DNA of 64,000 nucleotides from Pseudocercospora fijiensis CIRAD86 (Eukaryota; Ascomycota; Dothideomycetes; Mycosphaerellales; Mycosphaerellaceae): positions 1,100,543 through 1,164,542 of the forward strand of contig NW_006921536.1 in NCBI RefSeq assembly GCF_000340215.1, given 5' to 3'. Under the pieces are notes generated by a model that was not told the origin of the DNA, did not search any database, and saw nothing but the letters and a program-made list of their open reading frames with translations. Below are positions 13,033 through 25,579 of the stretch, piece after piece. Within the stretch, counting starts at the first letter, position 1, and each line of letters starts with the position of its first letter. A program made the position numbers and the translations under genes.

Positions 13033-16000
13033 TTATTAAACAATAGGTCGCAACGGTACGTATAATATCCCTACCTAGCCGTTTCGAAAAAGGGGCGGAC
13101 TTAACGCTAGTTTCTCGTCTGCTACCTAGTTTTTTAACTGCTAGGTGTTATTACGACTAAGGAGCTCCTTAAGTAGGATACAATTCTTAGAGCTAGTAAG
13201 GGTAGTAAAGGTAGTAGAGCGGCCCCCGCGTATAGAAATAGTTCCTTCCTAGGAGCCGTCGTCTATGTTTCGAGCGATAAGGTAGTTCTTACGAGCCTAC
13301 GGGCGACTAAGAATAATAGGGAGGTTGTTATCCCCTAGGGGTATAATAAGGAAGTCGGTTTTATACTCGATATTAAAGGTAGAGATAGGAACGGAAGTGC
13401 TAATACCGATAAATTTAGCCCTTCCTCTAGCTCCTCGTATGTTTAGAATAAGACCTTTTAAAAGAGTAAGGCTAGCTCGCTATAGGAACTTCGTATTTAG
13501 TATATTCCCCTCGGAGCCTTTATTAATAAGAGCGCGGATTTTAAGGCACCTGTTAATAGTAATAGTAATATACGGGCTAGGAATAAGGGCGAAGTTATTA
13601 TCGACTAATAAGAGGCGAATCTAGCTAGGGTCGATATAGAGCATCTCGTTAGGAAGGGCGTCTATCCCGGATAAAATAACCTACACTATATAGCAATTAA
13701 GTCTGTTTCTCCGGCTAATCGAATTAGGGTCCCGGATAACCTCTTCGTTAGCGGCCTCGTATTCCTCGTAGCTTTCTTCCTTATTAAGGCTAGTAAAGAA
13801 CTCCTAGGCGGAGGTAAGGACTAGAATAGGGTAGTCTTTAGGCCGCCTAGGTCTACCTTTCCTAGTAGCTAAGGTAGCTACCCTACCTGCTATCTCTATA
13901 ATCTAGTAGGGGATCTTATCGGTTTTATCCTTTTCTAGCTCCCGAATTCTTATAGTAAGCGCGTTGTCGTTTAGCTAGCGTATAACGAGCTTTTAACACT
14001 CCGGAATGTAGGCGAGGGCCTTAGTATTACTAAGCTATATACCGTTCCTACTAAGGAACTTCTTTACCTAAAAGTCGGGGTCCTTATAGTGTTTCTAAAG
14101 ATTCTTTATAATGTTAGTTGTCTTAGGCTCTTTCCGCGTAGCTCTCTACCGGCTCGGAGGGTTTATCCCCTTCGATAGTTCTTTAGCGGTAGGCTTCGGG
14201 GTAGGCGGTAGTACGTTATCTATTTCCTAATTACTATCCTTAGGTAGGCTAGCGTTACTATTTAAGGATTTAGCCGTAGGTTGCCTATAGGTACTAGAAG
14301 GGCTAGTAGTAGGGGGGTTACGGCTAACCGTTTCCTTAGACTAGGTTCTTACTCTTAGAGGTAGTAGGCTCGGGGACCTTTAAGTAGCTCTTCGAGGCTA
14401 GGTTTGTTTTCGAATTGCTTCCTTAGCTTTACGAATACTAAGCCCTTAAACTACGTTACGAATGCCCTTAGTCCTTATAGCACCCTTCTACTTAGTAGTA
14501 GCCTTCCGAATTCGATTCGTGTCGGCGATAGCAGTAACAGGAAGACTATTCCTAAGCGGAGCGTCCTAGCTACGAGTATAGGTAAGGGTATCTACGACTA
14601 TAGCCGCCTCGTAATCGCTAAAATCTAGTTCTTCGTCGGCCTCTTCGACAACTCCTAGATCGTAGGGCCTCTAGTATAGTATAACTCGCCTAGTAGTAGT
14701 AGGGGTAGTAGTAGGGGTAGGTAGGCCGTTTCGAGTATCGTTCGAGGCGGTCCCTCTATAGGGATTTCCCGGAGACCTTAAAGGTAGAGGGGGAAGAGTA
14801 GACGGAACTATCGGAACTAGGGCTTAAGGGGTCGGGGCTCGAGGGCCTAGTTAAGCTATAGCACTAGGAGCTATAGCTCGCCTTAGTTGCTAAGGAGGGT
14901 AGTTAAATTGCTTTCGAAGGGCCTCTATTCTAAATTTAGGTAAGAAGATAATCTCCTACTAATAATAGGCCTCGAGGAGAGGAAGTATAATAGCGAGCTT
15001 TAGGAGGGTAGGGCTATTACGGAAGCGGAAAGGGGTAGCGTATAGTGTACCTAGGGGCCCGAAATACTACGCTCGGTCTCGAATATAGTAGAATCCTTAG
15101 TCTTATATATACCGATAGGGCCTATAGTTTAGACGAAGGTAGCCTTTAGCTCCGCAATAGTAATAGCGACCCTCTATACTAGGGATAGATTAAAAGGCAA
15201 AGGTATCGATAGTTAGCCCTTATATAAACTAGTTGTTATATATCTAAGTTATAAGGGTATTATCGCTCTAGAGGGGATAGAGGCGCTATAGGGCATACGA
15301 ATCGGTATTAGTATTAACGGGACCTATAGTAGGGCCCTTCTAATTATCTCGGGAGAGGACGTAAAGTTTTAGGTCTTAGAACTGCTTAATAAGGTCGTCG
15401 ATACCGGGGTCTATAACTAGCTTAAGGGCTACCCTCTATCGCTAGATATCTAGGGTAGGGCGTGTACTCGGCATTCTTCTCTTAACTGTCTCTCGTAGCT
15501 CTTTTAAATAGCTACTATCGTCGCTAGTAAGGAGCGAGAAGCCCTATCGGCTACGGGCTAGGTCGTACCTAGTACGATAGATCTGTTCGAAGTCGGTATA
15601 GGATTCCTTATCGTAAGGGTAGATACTATATTTTTCGTAGATCCGAGGCATAATAGTAGGCATAGAACCTCCTAAGCCCTTTAGAAACAGACGGCTCCTC
15701 GTAATATTATTAAGAAGCCTCCTCGGTATCCCTTTAGCGATACTATAGAAGTCCTAGCAAAAGCGAAGGGTATTACTCTTAGCCGTTTATCTAGTGTATA
15801 GCTATTTAAGGTATTCGCGGGAGTTTAGCCGAACCGCGACATCCTAGTTAGTAAACTCGCGCTTAAACTTCTTTAAGAAGGCTTCCTATGTAAGAGGCTT
15901 ACTACCTAGGAGCCGAGCAACTCGGGGTCGGATACTAGTTTTACAATTAGCTACAAGGAACTTTACCGTAGTAGCCGTTTTAGCCCTTAGATAGTATCGC

Positions 16001-16416
16001 TTAAGGATAGTAGAAAACCTTTTAACAAAGTTAGTAGCGTTTTCTCTAGTAAAGAGGGGGTTCTTAACGGTCCCTAGGAGGGGTATCTACGGCTTTAAGT
16101 CCGAGAAGGCCTAAAGAAGACCTTAGAGAAGTTAAGGGGATAGCCCTCCGGTTGCCTAGACAAGCTACTAGGGAGCTTCTCGAGTACCGCCTTCCTAGGT
16201 AGTACCTCCTTAAGCCGCTTCTCTATTTTCTATACTAGTATCCTTATCGCTTCCCGAGGCCGTAGTCCTCTCGGTATCCGAGTTAGTATCGAGGTAGTTG
16301 CGAATAAAGTTTAGAGATAGGTCTCGGTAGGTACCGGCATTAGAGGGGGCCTATAAAGGCGGCTCCGCTAGGGTAGGGTTGTTATTGTTTTCTTAGGAGC
16401 TTATTTCGTCGATAGA
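13033..16416 (-). pseudogene. B1 gag/aspartic protease polyprotein (RIP-mutated)
   Basis: Reverse-strand frame of 1128 codons, exactly the length of the B2 copy (51053-54436). The N-terminal half matches the B2 gag, followed by the zinc-knuckle region, a Pro/Ser/Thr-rich linker and the protease region. The stop pair TAATAA lies at 13038-13033. The start is uncertain because no ATG survives; the first codon shared with B2 is used. It is broken by many TAG/TAA codons. Confidence 0.8.
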
Positions 16417-17144
16417 ACAAACAATTTATAGAAGACGATAAACGATTAGAATAAATAGGAAGGATATAGTATCGATAAAATTAGATAGGTTGCTAGGTAT
16501 ACTTAAGGTAAGGAGGGAGCGTAGACGGGCTATAGCGTACTTTATAGTACGTATCGCGTCTACGTCCTTAAAGTAAGGGGAGGGTAGGCGGTAGTCTATA
16601 TATATATAGAATAAAGGGGGCGGCGAATATTACCTAGCTAGCTAGCTAGTATACCCGTTATACCTATTCTAGGCCCCCTTTATTCCTCTCTTATTAATTT
16701 CTATTAACTCGTAGTATACCGATTACGGTACCGTAGAAGGGTCGTAATAGCCTAGAAGGAGGTTTTAAGTTAGGCTCGCGCCGATTAGCGGAAGGGATAG
16801 GGGGCTATCGACTTTTCGGGGTTCTTCGTATCCCTATCTCTAGTTTCTTATAGCGGGCTCTTAGGTTTCTTTCTATATAGGTCGTTTCTTATAAGGTCCC
16901 GCCTACTATAGATAGGTAGGGAGTCGTAACATTCGTAAATAGTATTTCCTTTTGCTTTAAGTTAGTAACGGTATTCCTTTTGCTTTAAGTCGGTAACGGT
17001 TTATTAGTAGTAGGACGTCTCGATACTACTAAGGTCTTTTTAGCGGTAGTATTATATTAGTAGTATAGTCCTCGCTCTAGGCGAAGGCTATAAACGTTTC
17101 TTCTTAACTATATATATACCTGCACCTTCAAATAAATAAAGATA
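16417..17144 (-). other. B1 leader between primer-binding site and gag
   Basis: Non-coding leader with a CTAGCTAG palindrome (16631-16653) and a tandem pair of about 28 bp based on CCTTTTGCTTTAAGT (about 16946-17004). Both features recur in B2. No gene is seen. Confidence 0.6.
16631..16653. repeat. Family B palindrome, site 1 (B1)
   Basis: CTAGCTAGCTAGCTAG core followed by a TATA arm, about 215 bp upstream of the gag frame. Its counterpart is 50816-50835 in B2. Confidence 0.7.
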
Positions 17145-17162
17145 GCCCTACCTTCGGCTCTA
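17145..17162 (-). promoter_or_regulatory. B1 primer-binding site
   Basis: On the minus strand it reads TAGAGCCGAAGGTAGGGC, taken as TGGAGCC... before RIP. It would pair with the 3' end of a tRNA ending ...CTTCGGCTCCA. The 18 nt are identical to the family A site (17632-17649). A 5-nt spacer separates it from the inferred LTR end. Confidence 0.75.
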
Positions 17163-17167
17163 GAAAA

Positions 17168-17351
17168 TGTAGGTAGGACGAGTAGGTCGTAGGTATAGGT
17201 ATATATATAGGGAACTGTATACTATAGGCCTAGTACTCGATACTTCTTAGGTAACTACGAGGGGTCGGCGTAGTATTGTATATTTCGAAATAAAGGTATT
17301 ATAAGCATTAGAAGAAAAGAATAGTTATAGGGAAAGCTATATTGCAGCTAG
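17168..17351 (-). repeat. B1 5' LTR, inner piece (split by A2)
   Basis: Matches the downstream half of the B2 5' LTR. It stops at GCAGCTAG, where A2 begins, and resumes at 29658. CTAG (17348-17351) is repeated at 29658-29661. Confidence 0.88.
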
Positions 17352-17630
17352 TATTAGCTAGTAACCGGCCCTATACTATAGGCTGAGTTTTAAGCCTATA
17401 TAAGAGGCCTCCTTCTATATAGTAGACAGAGCACTAACCTCGTATAGTATATTGTTTATGTTACACTTCTACAATGCCTATACTATAGGGCTCTAGTTAT
17501 TAGCCTAAGCAACCGTCTTGTTATCCTATTATACTAAACATAGCTGCCTATATTGCTATAGGTTATATTACCCTCGGTAGCCTATACTATTACTACTAGT
17601 AGTAGTAGTAGTATTGGTTTCCGTCCTTTA
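17352..17630 (+). repeat. A2 5' LTR (279 bp)
   Basis: Begins TATTAGCTAG and ends GTCCTTTA. A TATATAAG box lies at 17397-17404, a likely core promoter. A TAG trinucleotide run occurs near 17597-17613. Confidence 0.93.
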
Positions 17631-17631
17631 T

Positions 17632-17649
17632 TAGAGCCGAAGGTAGGGC
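17632..17649 (+). promoter_or_regulatory. A2 primer-binding site
   Basis: TAGAGCCGAAGGTAGGGC one base after the LTR; the first TAG is read as TGG before RIP. Its complement ends in CCA, as a tRNA 3' end should. The tRNA species was not identified. A3 has the same site at 48888-48905. Confidence 0.82.
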
Positions 17650-18438
17650 TATCTCTTTATATCTAATAGGTTCGGGTATATTAAAGGTAGTCCTAGGGCA
17701 CGAATAGCTATAATAGGAGCGAGGGCATAATAAGAGCCTACGATATAGACGATATAGAAGTATCTCGAGGGGCTATTACGATAAGCGAAGAAACCTCTTA
17801 ACGAGGGCATCTCTTTAACCCCGAAAAGCTGCAAACCCTTAGGACTATTACAGCTTAGGGCCTAGTCTATAGCTATAGCTAGCTTCTAAGGACTCGGCTC
17901 TAGATCGAAGACCTATTTAGCACCGCTTGCTCGAGATAAGCTACCGCCCGCCTAAGGAGGAGATAGACTAATTACCTATCGTCCTTACTTAGTTTACTAA
18001 GACTATTAATTAATAGCAAATACAGATTGTAGGTCGGATAGCCGGGGAGTCCCCTATTAATCGGGTAGGGCGTTCCTAGATTCGTAGCCTCGCTTAGACA
18101 GTGCTTAGTCTTCTACTAGGAAAAGAAGGCTACCGCCCCCCCGCCTAGCTAAAGGAGATACAAGCTAGTTTCTAGGATCTAGGTATAAACAGAGATTGTA
18201 GTCTCTCCCTCCGAGCGGCTTTTATCTAGAATCTACTAAACTAAGCTCCTAGAGGTAGTTAGGCGACCCCTAGGAGGCTAAATCCTAATACTATCCTAGG
18301 GGTAATACTAGGAGAAATAGCCTAATACACCACTCTCTCGTATAGCAACATTATAACAAACTAAACAAACTAAAGACACTAAAAACACTTTTATATAGTA
18401 TTCCATTTTAACTATTTTAACTATTTTACAACAATCGA
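17650..18438 (+). other. A2 leader
   Basis: This non-coding leader of about 790 bp between the PBS and gag carries one palindrome (18284-18312). The only long frame here (minus strand, 17649-17834) crosses the PBS and is treated as chance. Confidence 0.6.
18284..18312. repeat. Family A palindrome, site 1 (A2)
   Basis: CCTAATACTA arm, TCCTAGGGG centre and TAATACTAGG arm, about 130 bp upstream of gag. Its A3 counterpart is 48224-48252. Confidence 0.75.
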
Positions 18439-21400
18439 ATAAGCTCTAGCTCTAGCGAAAACGAGCATTAAGAATTAGCGGAATCCTCTGAATCCGAAAA
18501 CGCCCCTAATCCTATTAACGAAGAAATTAGGCGGCGACAAGTTAATATAAGTAAGCCTCCTACGCCCTCTACGCTAGAGGCGCTCTACACTATCCTTATA
18601 AAGATAATAGAGAGGCAAACTAAGCTTCTCCGTTAAAACAAGCGTCGCCCGCTAGAACTAGGGAGCAGTGCAAATCCCTTATTCGAAGGGTAGAACGCTA
18701 CGGCATGTATAGAGCGTTTTAAGGAAGGCTTAGTTAAGTATAAGCTCGATAGGGAGTCTAACTAGTACAAGATCCGGTCCCTTACGAGGACTACTACTAC
18801 TAAGCTTTACCGAACCCTTAGAACCCTAGTTAGCTACCTAGAGAAGGACGATAAGTCTAATACTAACTAGGAGACCTTTAAGTTAGCCTTTCTAAGGGAG
18901 TATCGAGAGCGCGATAGCCGTCGTATTAAAAGCAGTCGCGCGTAGCTCGAGGCCCTCTGCTTAGTAAGACGTACTAAGGATAACGACCTAAAGGGGTATA
19001 TCCGTAAATTTGTCGAGTTAGCGGACGGTATCGAATAGAGTAACCTCGAAAACTCTTAGCGGGCGAGGCTACTCCTCTAGGGATTGCCGTAGCCTATAGC
19101 TTAGCGTATCTTCCGTCGCTACAAGCTAAGCGAGGCCGATCCTAAGAGCTTTAGGAAATACAAAGAGGTCCTAGTGTGTATTAAGGCCGATATTAATAGC
19201 ACGGCCGATGCGAGGAAGTTTATCTATAGCGAAGACCGGAATAACCTAGCGCAGGTTAGGAAAGAAGCCTTAGGAAGTAAGGGACCTAAATTCCTTCCTA
19301 AATCGCAAAGTAGTCCGAAGACCGTAACTCCTACTATTACTATTACTAAATACTCTTAGGATATTGCGGACTTAGCTAAATCCCTATCCCGGCTTAACCT
19401 AAATACGAAGGCGCTATAGCGAGTTAGGGAAGTTATTAATACTACTATACTAGGCGATGTGCCGCTAGTCTACTAGGTTTCAGATCCTAACTATCCTAAA
19501 GCCCCTCTAGTAGATATCTACGCTATACGGAAGATCTATTCTAACTTAGATAGCAAGTGCTAGATGTGTAGTAGTTTCAAATATGTCTAATCGTCTTGCC
19601 CTATCTAGAAAGAGCTTCTTAATAGGAAGCTCGTTAAGCAAGTAAATAGTCGATTCTACTATATAGATACTAACGACAAGATCGACTTCGAATAGGATCG
19701 AAGGGCCCCGAAGCTGCCTTAACTAAAGGCCCTTCTAGAAAGGAAGTATAGCGGCAAGATCGAGTTTAAGGAGACAGGGAACAGTACCCTCGCCGCTATT
19801 GCTAAACGAGAAACTTAGAAGGTTAGGGCTAAACAGGTTAAGGAGCGAAGCAGTAACGGTACTACCGCTACCGAGCCCGTTAAATTCAACTTTGTTTCTT
19901 AGGATCCGGACGCAGTTACTAATGTTTACGCGGTTACTAAGAACAGTATAGATGTCTACGCTACTATACGGTCTTAGACCTAGTCCTAGAACAAGGGCAA
20001 GAGCCCGCAGAACCCTACTCGTCCTAGTACGGCTACCTCTACTAGGGTACTAAAGAATAAGGCGGCCGACAAGGCTAAACAATAGCGAGAGTTAACCGCT
20101 AAAACTAAGACTCTCTAGACAGCTATAGACCGCGCTGCCCGACCTAGCACCGCACCTAGCACCGCACCTATAGAGAGCCTAGTCGTCCTAGAGACTCTAG
20201 AGGTCGATATAGAAGATATTGCTACCGACATTAGTAGTACCCTAGGGCTAGCTAATCCACCTACCTATAAGCGGAAGTTATCCGACCTAAAGAGCCTTCG
20301 CTTTAATAGGTATATAAAAAGGTATAGTACTAGCCTAGCTAACTCCTTAGATACAAAGGCAAACGCTCTCTTCTAGGCTTTATAGTTCCTAGACCTTAAG
20401 TCTAATATATCTATAGGAGAGCTGCTAGCGTACGGTTTACCTACTAACCTGTTCTAGAGCCGAATTCCTAACGATACTACCTTTATAAAAGATCTCGCTG
20501 CCCTCCGAAGGAAATAGGGACGAGAAGACTATATCGACGTCTCTTCCCTATAGTTCCTTCCTAAATTTTTAGGTGCCTAAGAGTCGGTAGAAGGCGAATC
20601 GGTAACCTACGAGAACTAAGAGACTATCGATAATACTAACGAAGAGGGAGTTAAGGAGATAGGCCGAGGGGATAGTAATAATCCCGACCCTACTCTAGTT
20701 TTAGTTTCTATTAAGGCTATCCGATTTACTAGCTAATAAATCGGTCGAGTAGGACCTCCTCGACCTAAGGATCTTTACTCTATCCCTAATAATATAGACC
20801 TTTCCGCAGTTACCCGTTCCTTCGCCGTCGTCCCCGCTATCTATATTTAAGTTACTATCGGGAGCTATAGTTAGCAGATGCTAGCAATGCTTAATAATGG
20901 TTCAGAGTTACTTATTATAAGTAAGCGTTAGGCTAAACAGCTTAGGCTGCTAATAAACAGAGATATTTCCCTTAGTATATAGGGAGTAAATAGGGAGGTT
21001 ACGCTAGTAGGTGCTTGCTACAATGTTATAGTAGACGCCTTCGGTATATGCTTTTCCTTTACCTTCTAGATCGCCGCCGACCTAAACACGCTAATTATTC
21101 TAGGCCGACTATAGTCTCGCATAACTCGTAGTATCTAGCGCAACTACGACGATAGCTCCTAGGAGGGGACTATCGCTAACTAGAAGGGCAACCGAGTCGT
21201 ATTTACTAGTTATATCGGAAACACTAGCTGCAAGTCCTACGAGGACATCCTTGCTACTTCTAAACGGTCTTCGGGAAACGCTATAGCGCGGTTATAAGAC
21301 CGGCAATCTGCGCTATAAGTTAGTATAGCTTAAATAGGTTATATCTAGAAGTGCGCCGCTCCGTACGTTAAGGCAAGCTTCTAGGTTCTATACTAAATAG

Positions 21401-21513
21401 ACGAGTGCTCGAAGCGATAGCGAGTATAATATAACAACCGCCTACTGTACGAGTTAATATAATAATGCTGTCGTACGTATTATCGCCGGAGGCGGGACTA
21501 CCCGAACAACTAA
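18439..21513 (+). pseudogene. A2 gag/aspartic protease polyprotein (RIP-mutated)
   Basis: A single frame of about 1025 codons when TAG/TAA are read as Gln/Trp. The first codon is ATA (18439), the likely RIP form of ATG. An acidic Ser-rich start is followed by a gag capsid-like region and a zinc knuckle of pattern CX2CX4HX4C at 19558-19599; the three Cys survive but the His codon is now Tyr. An Ala/Thr/Pro-rich linker follows, then an aspartic protease region with LNNGSELLIIS near 20887-20925, where the catalytic Asp appears changed to Asn. The end is taken as TAA 21511-21513 just before a palindrome. Pol follows in a different frame. Confidence 0.85.
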
Positions 21514-21530
21514 CTAATTAGAGCGCGAGT

Positions 21531-21556
21531 CTAATACTACCCCTGGGGTGTTATTA
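21531..21556. repeat. Family A palindrome, site 2 (A2)
   Basis: CTAATACTA arm, CCCCTGGGG centre and TGTTATTAC arm. It separates the protease stop from the pol start about 25 bp downstream. Its A3 counterpart is 44968-44996. Confidence 0.75.
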
Positions 21557-21581
21557 CGAATCCAACGTTTTCGCCGGCGTT

Positions 21582-24500
21582 ATAAATCAGGACTACTAGC
21601 TATACACCTATCGACTTAAGGAGACTTCTAAAGAGGTTTACGCGCTGTTTTGTTGCGCTAATCTCTAAGCCTAACGTTAAAGAGAGAGAGCTCGAGGTCT
21701 ATAAGCGATCGGTATATATACCCTATATAAGAGGGTAGCTAACAAGATTAAGCCCGTAAAGGGTAGCGTACATATAACTAATAGGTCTAATCCTAGCGGA
21801 AATCCTAACTAGCGACAAAAGTGCCTTAATTAGGAAGCGACACTACTACCTAGGGATAGTCCGTACGACTAGAAATACATTACTAAGAAGTTCTCTACTA
21901 TTCCTAGGGGTTTAAGACTAATAGAGGAGAGGCTTGCAAAGATTAAACCTAGTATAGAACTTTCGGATCGTAAGCTTAACCTGCTATACGAGCTTCTATA
22001 TAACCGCGAAGCCGTATTAGTATATAACTTCACTTACCTAGGCAGAATAAACCCGGAGGTTGCCCCTCCGTAGAGGATCCGAACTATCGAATATAAGCCT
22101 TAGGCCTACCTAGGTTTCAAGCTAAACCCGAGCCTACGAGGTGTAGTTAAGGATATAATACGGCAGCGCGTAAAGGCCGGTACACTAGAGCCTTCCTATG
22201 CCTTATATCGTAATCTATACTTCCTAGTTTAAAAGAAGACAGCTCCTAGAGAACTAAAGAAGTACCGGCTAATTAATACTACGTAGAAGTTTAATATAGT
22301 TACGATTAGAGATGCTAACCTTCCCCCGGAGACTAATAGGTTCTCGGAAGCCTTTGCTAACTATGTTATAGCCTTACTAGTTGACGTTTTCTCGGGCTAC
22401 GACTAGATTCCTCTTTACCCTAATAGCCGAGACCTTACTAGCTTCGAGACGCCCCTTAGGCTATATCGACAGACTACTCTTCCTTAAGGGGCGACCAATT
22501 TAGTAGCCTAGTTTGTTCGAATTATAAACTAAGTCCTAGCGGCCTATATCTCCTATACAGCGATGCCTTTCCTTAACGATATCGGCATTAAGGGCCCTAA
22601 AACTAGGTACGATAATAAAGAAGTAGAGCCTAGCATCCGTAGGTTCTTTCTCGAATATATCTAGAACCTCGATAGCGTCCTCTACGACCTAGAGCGAGCT
22701 AATCTAACGGTCTATAGAGAAAAGCTTTAGCTCCTATATAAACGAATAAACATTGTCGGGTTTGTAACCGATAAGAACGGCCGCTATCCTAATAATGCAT
22801 AGGTCCTAAAGATAGTGTCCTAGCTGGATCCTACCTACTAGAAGGATGTCCGAACCTAGCTTAGAGTAGTCTCCTACTTCCGCATCTAGGTCGAGAACTT
22901 TGCATTAGTATACAAGCCCCTATACGCCTTGCTTAAAAAGGATACTAAGTTCGAATAGACTCCCGTTTACTAAGCAGCTAAGGATAAGGTAACTAAGGCG
23001 CTCGTTAGCGCACCTACACTTATATCTATTAACTACTTAGAGGGTACAGGGTTACTAATTATTGCTATCGACTTAAGCGGGGAAGGCTATAGCGAGATAC
23101 TAATATAGTATAATCGTAAAGAACCGTCTTTACGTTACCCTATCCGGTACGACTTAGGGCTATAGAAACCAATCGAGGCCCGATATAACGCCGGTAAGCG
23201 GGAGTGCCTTAGGGTCTATAAGGCTCTAAAGAAGTTCCGACTATAGCTCTTTAGTGTGTTCTTTCGCCTAGAAATCGATGCTTAGACGCTAGTCTATTAG
23301 CTTAACCGTATAGCCTCCGACCTACTAAACTCTGCGATAGCTCGGTAGGTTGCCTAGATCTATTTGTTTAACTTCGACGTCTTCTACGTTCCTAGGAAGA
23401 AGTATACTAGACCGGATAGCCTTTCTAGGAGACCTACTATAGAAGAGGACATCGCCGAAATAATAGAGGAAGAGGATGTCGACGCGGTTATTAACCGTAC
23501 CTTCTTTACGGCCTTCTATATTAATGCTATACTAGCGATTACTAGGTCCGACAACTATCCCGATAATTAGCCTAATAAACCTAGCGAGCAGCCTAAGGGT
23601 TAGGCTAACGAGGATTCTGCTAGCGACGGCGATGCCGACACTAGTACTAAGGCGGATACATTAGACAGGGATAATATCCTTAATAGGGTCTACTCCGACG
23701 ACTCCTATTACATCGCCTACTTCCTAACCTATACGAAGAAAGCACCTAGTCTATTAAAGAGTTAATACCGTCGGGTTATTTGCTATTCTCGACGATTCCT
23801 TATTAAAGATCGCATCCTTTAGCGGCAAGCTATAATTAATGCACCTCTATAGCGTGTTATTAATAATCCCGTAGTACGATAGGAAATCCTTCGTTCGGTT
23901 TACAACGAGCTTAGCTACCGGGTAGCGGAGGGCACCTTCGACGTCCTTCGCCGACGATACTAGTAGAATAGCGTATAGGCCGACGTCTCTCGTTACTATA
24001 AGAGCTGTCCTAAGTGCAATTTTAGGAATAGCTACCGTCGACTAGGCGAGCTACGTATCCCTACTACCTAATCAGTTAGGGAGCGGTAGTATAGTAATAG
24101 GGTTTATCTAAGCCGAAACAATAGCCTATATATTATTCGGGAAGGTCTTTCTCGGTAGCCTAAAGCCTATTATTACCGCAAGGGCTATAGCGCTATTACC
24201 GCCTATAATATAGCTACCTTCCTATTTAAGGACCTATTCTACCGATAGGGTACGCCCTATAAAGTCCTCTTAGATAATGCTACGACTAATATAGCTAAAG
24301 AAGTATAAGCGCTGCTTCTTTCTTATAGGGCGAAGAACGTTCGTATCTCCCCGTACTATCCGTAAGCTAATAGCGTCGTCGAGCGTAGCTATCGGTCTTT
24401 AATCGATACCTTGTCTAAATTGACTAATAGTAGTAATAGATTAGTCGCGATCTCTACCCGCGTCCTAGCCCTTCTCTAGGCCGACCGAACTACCGTTGTC

Positions 24501-25295
24501 GATACTACTAGACTTATACTAGTAGAGGTTATAATTAGGAGAGACGCTGTTCTTCCGATTAAATTGTCCTACCGTACGTATAGCGTTTACGACTAGGGAT
24601 CTATTCGTACTCGAGCGGATCTTCTTGCCCTACGGGCTAAGGCTCTTAAGGAGATAACTACTACTACTAAGGAGGGACTTACTCAGTAGCGTCGCCTTCG
24701 CGAAGAGGCTAAGTAGTATTTCGATAACTATAATACTATTAATTAGGAGCCTCTAAAGGTTAGCGATATAGTTCTCCTATACTAGTCCGAGTTAGAATAT
24801 AGTTACTTCTATAAGCTAGTCTTTAAATAGAAAGGGCCTTATAGAGTATAGGAGGTCCTTTACGATAGTTCTACGTACCGACTTTAGGAACTTAATAGTG
24901 CTACCTTGAAGCACTCGTACCCCCGGGCTAACCTAAAGAAGATCGTCGAATTAAGAGAGTCTACCTGCCCTCCTTCGACCGAGGAGGAAGTTAGTGCCTC
25001 TATAGACCCTCTACCGACCTTAGATGCCTATCGAGAGGAGGATCCTACCGCGATTATAGATCCTATTCTACCTAACAACTATGCGTATCCCTAGATACGT
25101 CTTAGTAAGCTATTAGGAATAACTTATAAACAAAGGGAGGGTTATATACGTATTAATTGCGCGTAGAGCATTTCCGATATTAATTCCGATAGTAAACTAG
25201 ACTTCTAGCTATCTAACTCTAACTCCGAGGAGGAACTCGACTAGTCTAGCGACGAAGACCGCCTAGAATTATAGCTAGATCCCGAGACTAAATGA
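21582..25295 (+). pseudogene. A2 pol: RT, RNase H, integrase (RIP-mutated)
   Basis: A 1238-codon frame ending in TGA 25293-25295. The start is inferred from an ATA just after the palindrome. RT is recognisable from PSLRGVVKDIIR and KKYRLINTT to the catalytic box PFLNDIGIKGPK (near 22566-22600), where YVDD-type Asp-Asp reads Asn-Asp. RNase H ends at VFYVPRKKYTRPDSLSRRP (from 23388). The integrase has CPKCNF in the zinc-binding domain, the core residues LLDNATTN and VVERSYRSL, and a KGPYRV GPY-type tail. An acidic C-terminus follows; no clear chromodomain is seen. A1 and A3 carry the same frame. Confidence 0.9.
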
Positions 25296-25550
25296 TTGCT
25301 TGCTCTTCCTTACCTCTACTACGTTACTTCCTTATTCTTATTAATCGTTCTCTGCGCTATTAATATAGTGCCGTACTATACCTTCAGTCCTTACCTATTG
25401 TCTATTCCTACTAATATTTATACTCTCGTTTGTTACTCTTAGTTTATCTTATTATTGTCTTTTGCTTTTACTTTTACCTTCGATTAATGTTGCTATAAAC
25501 TTATTCCTTCGCTCTTGTTTCCTTAGATAGAACTATACGAGGCGTGTTTT

Positions 25551-25579
25551 CCTAATAATACCCTAGGGGTAGCATTAGG
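25551..25579. repeat. Family A palindrome, site 3 (A2)
   Basis: CCTAATAATA arm, CCCTAGGGG centre and TAGCATTAGG arm, 255 bp after the pol stop. Confidence 0.75.

Larger units (their letters stand above)
6794..17351 (-). mobile_element. Ty3/gypsy LTR element, family B copy 1, main part
   Basis: Family B element in reverse orientation, collinear with the reverse complement of B2 from its 5' LTR to position 60670. Its third ORF is cut at 6793 by A1 and its 5' LTR is cut at 17351 by A2. The remaining LTR piece is at 29658-29805, so B1 was already present when both A copies arrived. Gag/protease and pol are full length but filled with RIP stops. Confidence 0.9.

Noticed and set aside
13325..13624. 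Open frames at 13325-13624 (+) and 53845-54180 (-), rich in Arg/Leu/Ile
   Set aside because: They are the antisense of the family B protease region in B1 and B2; the sense strand carries the recognisable protein.
14404..14628. Plus-strand frame of 74 codons
   Set aside because: Antisense of the B1 gag/protease linker; Ser-rich because the sense strand is low complexity.
17649..17834. Minus-strand 61-codon frame in the A2 leader
   Set aside because: It overlaps the primer-binding site and has no counterpart kept open in A3.
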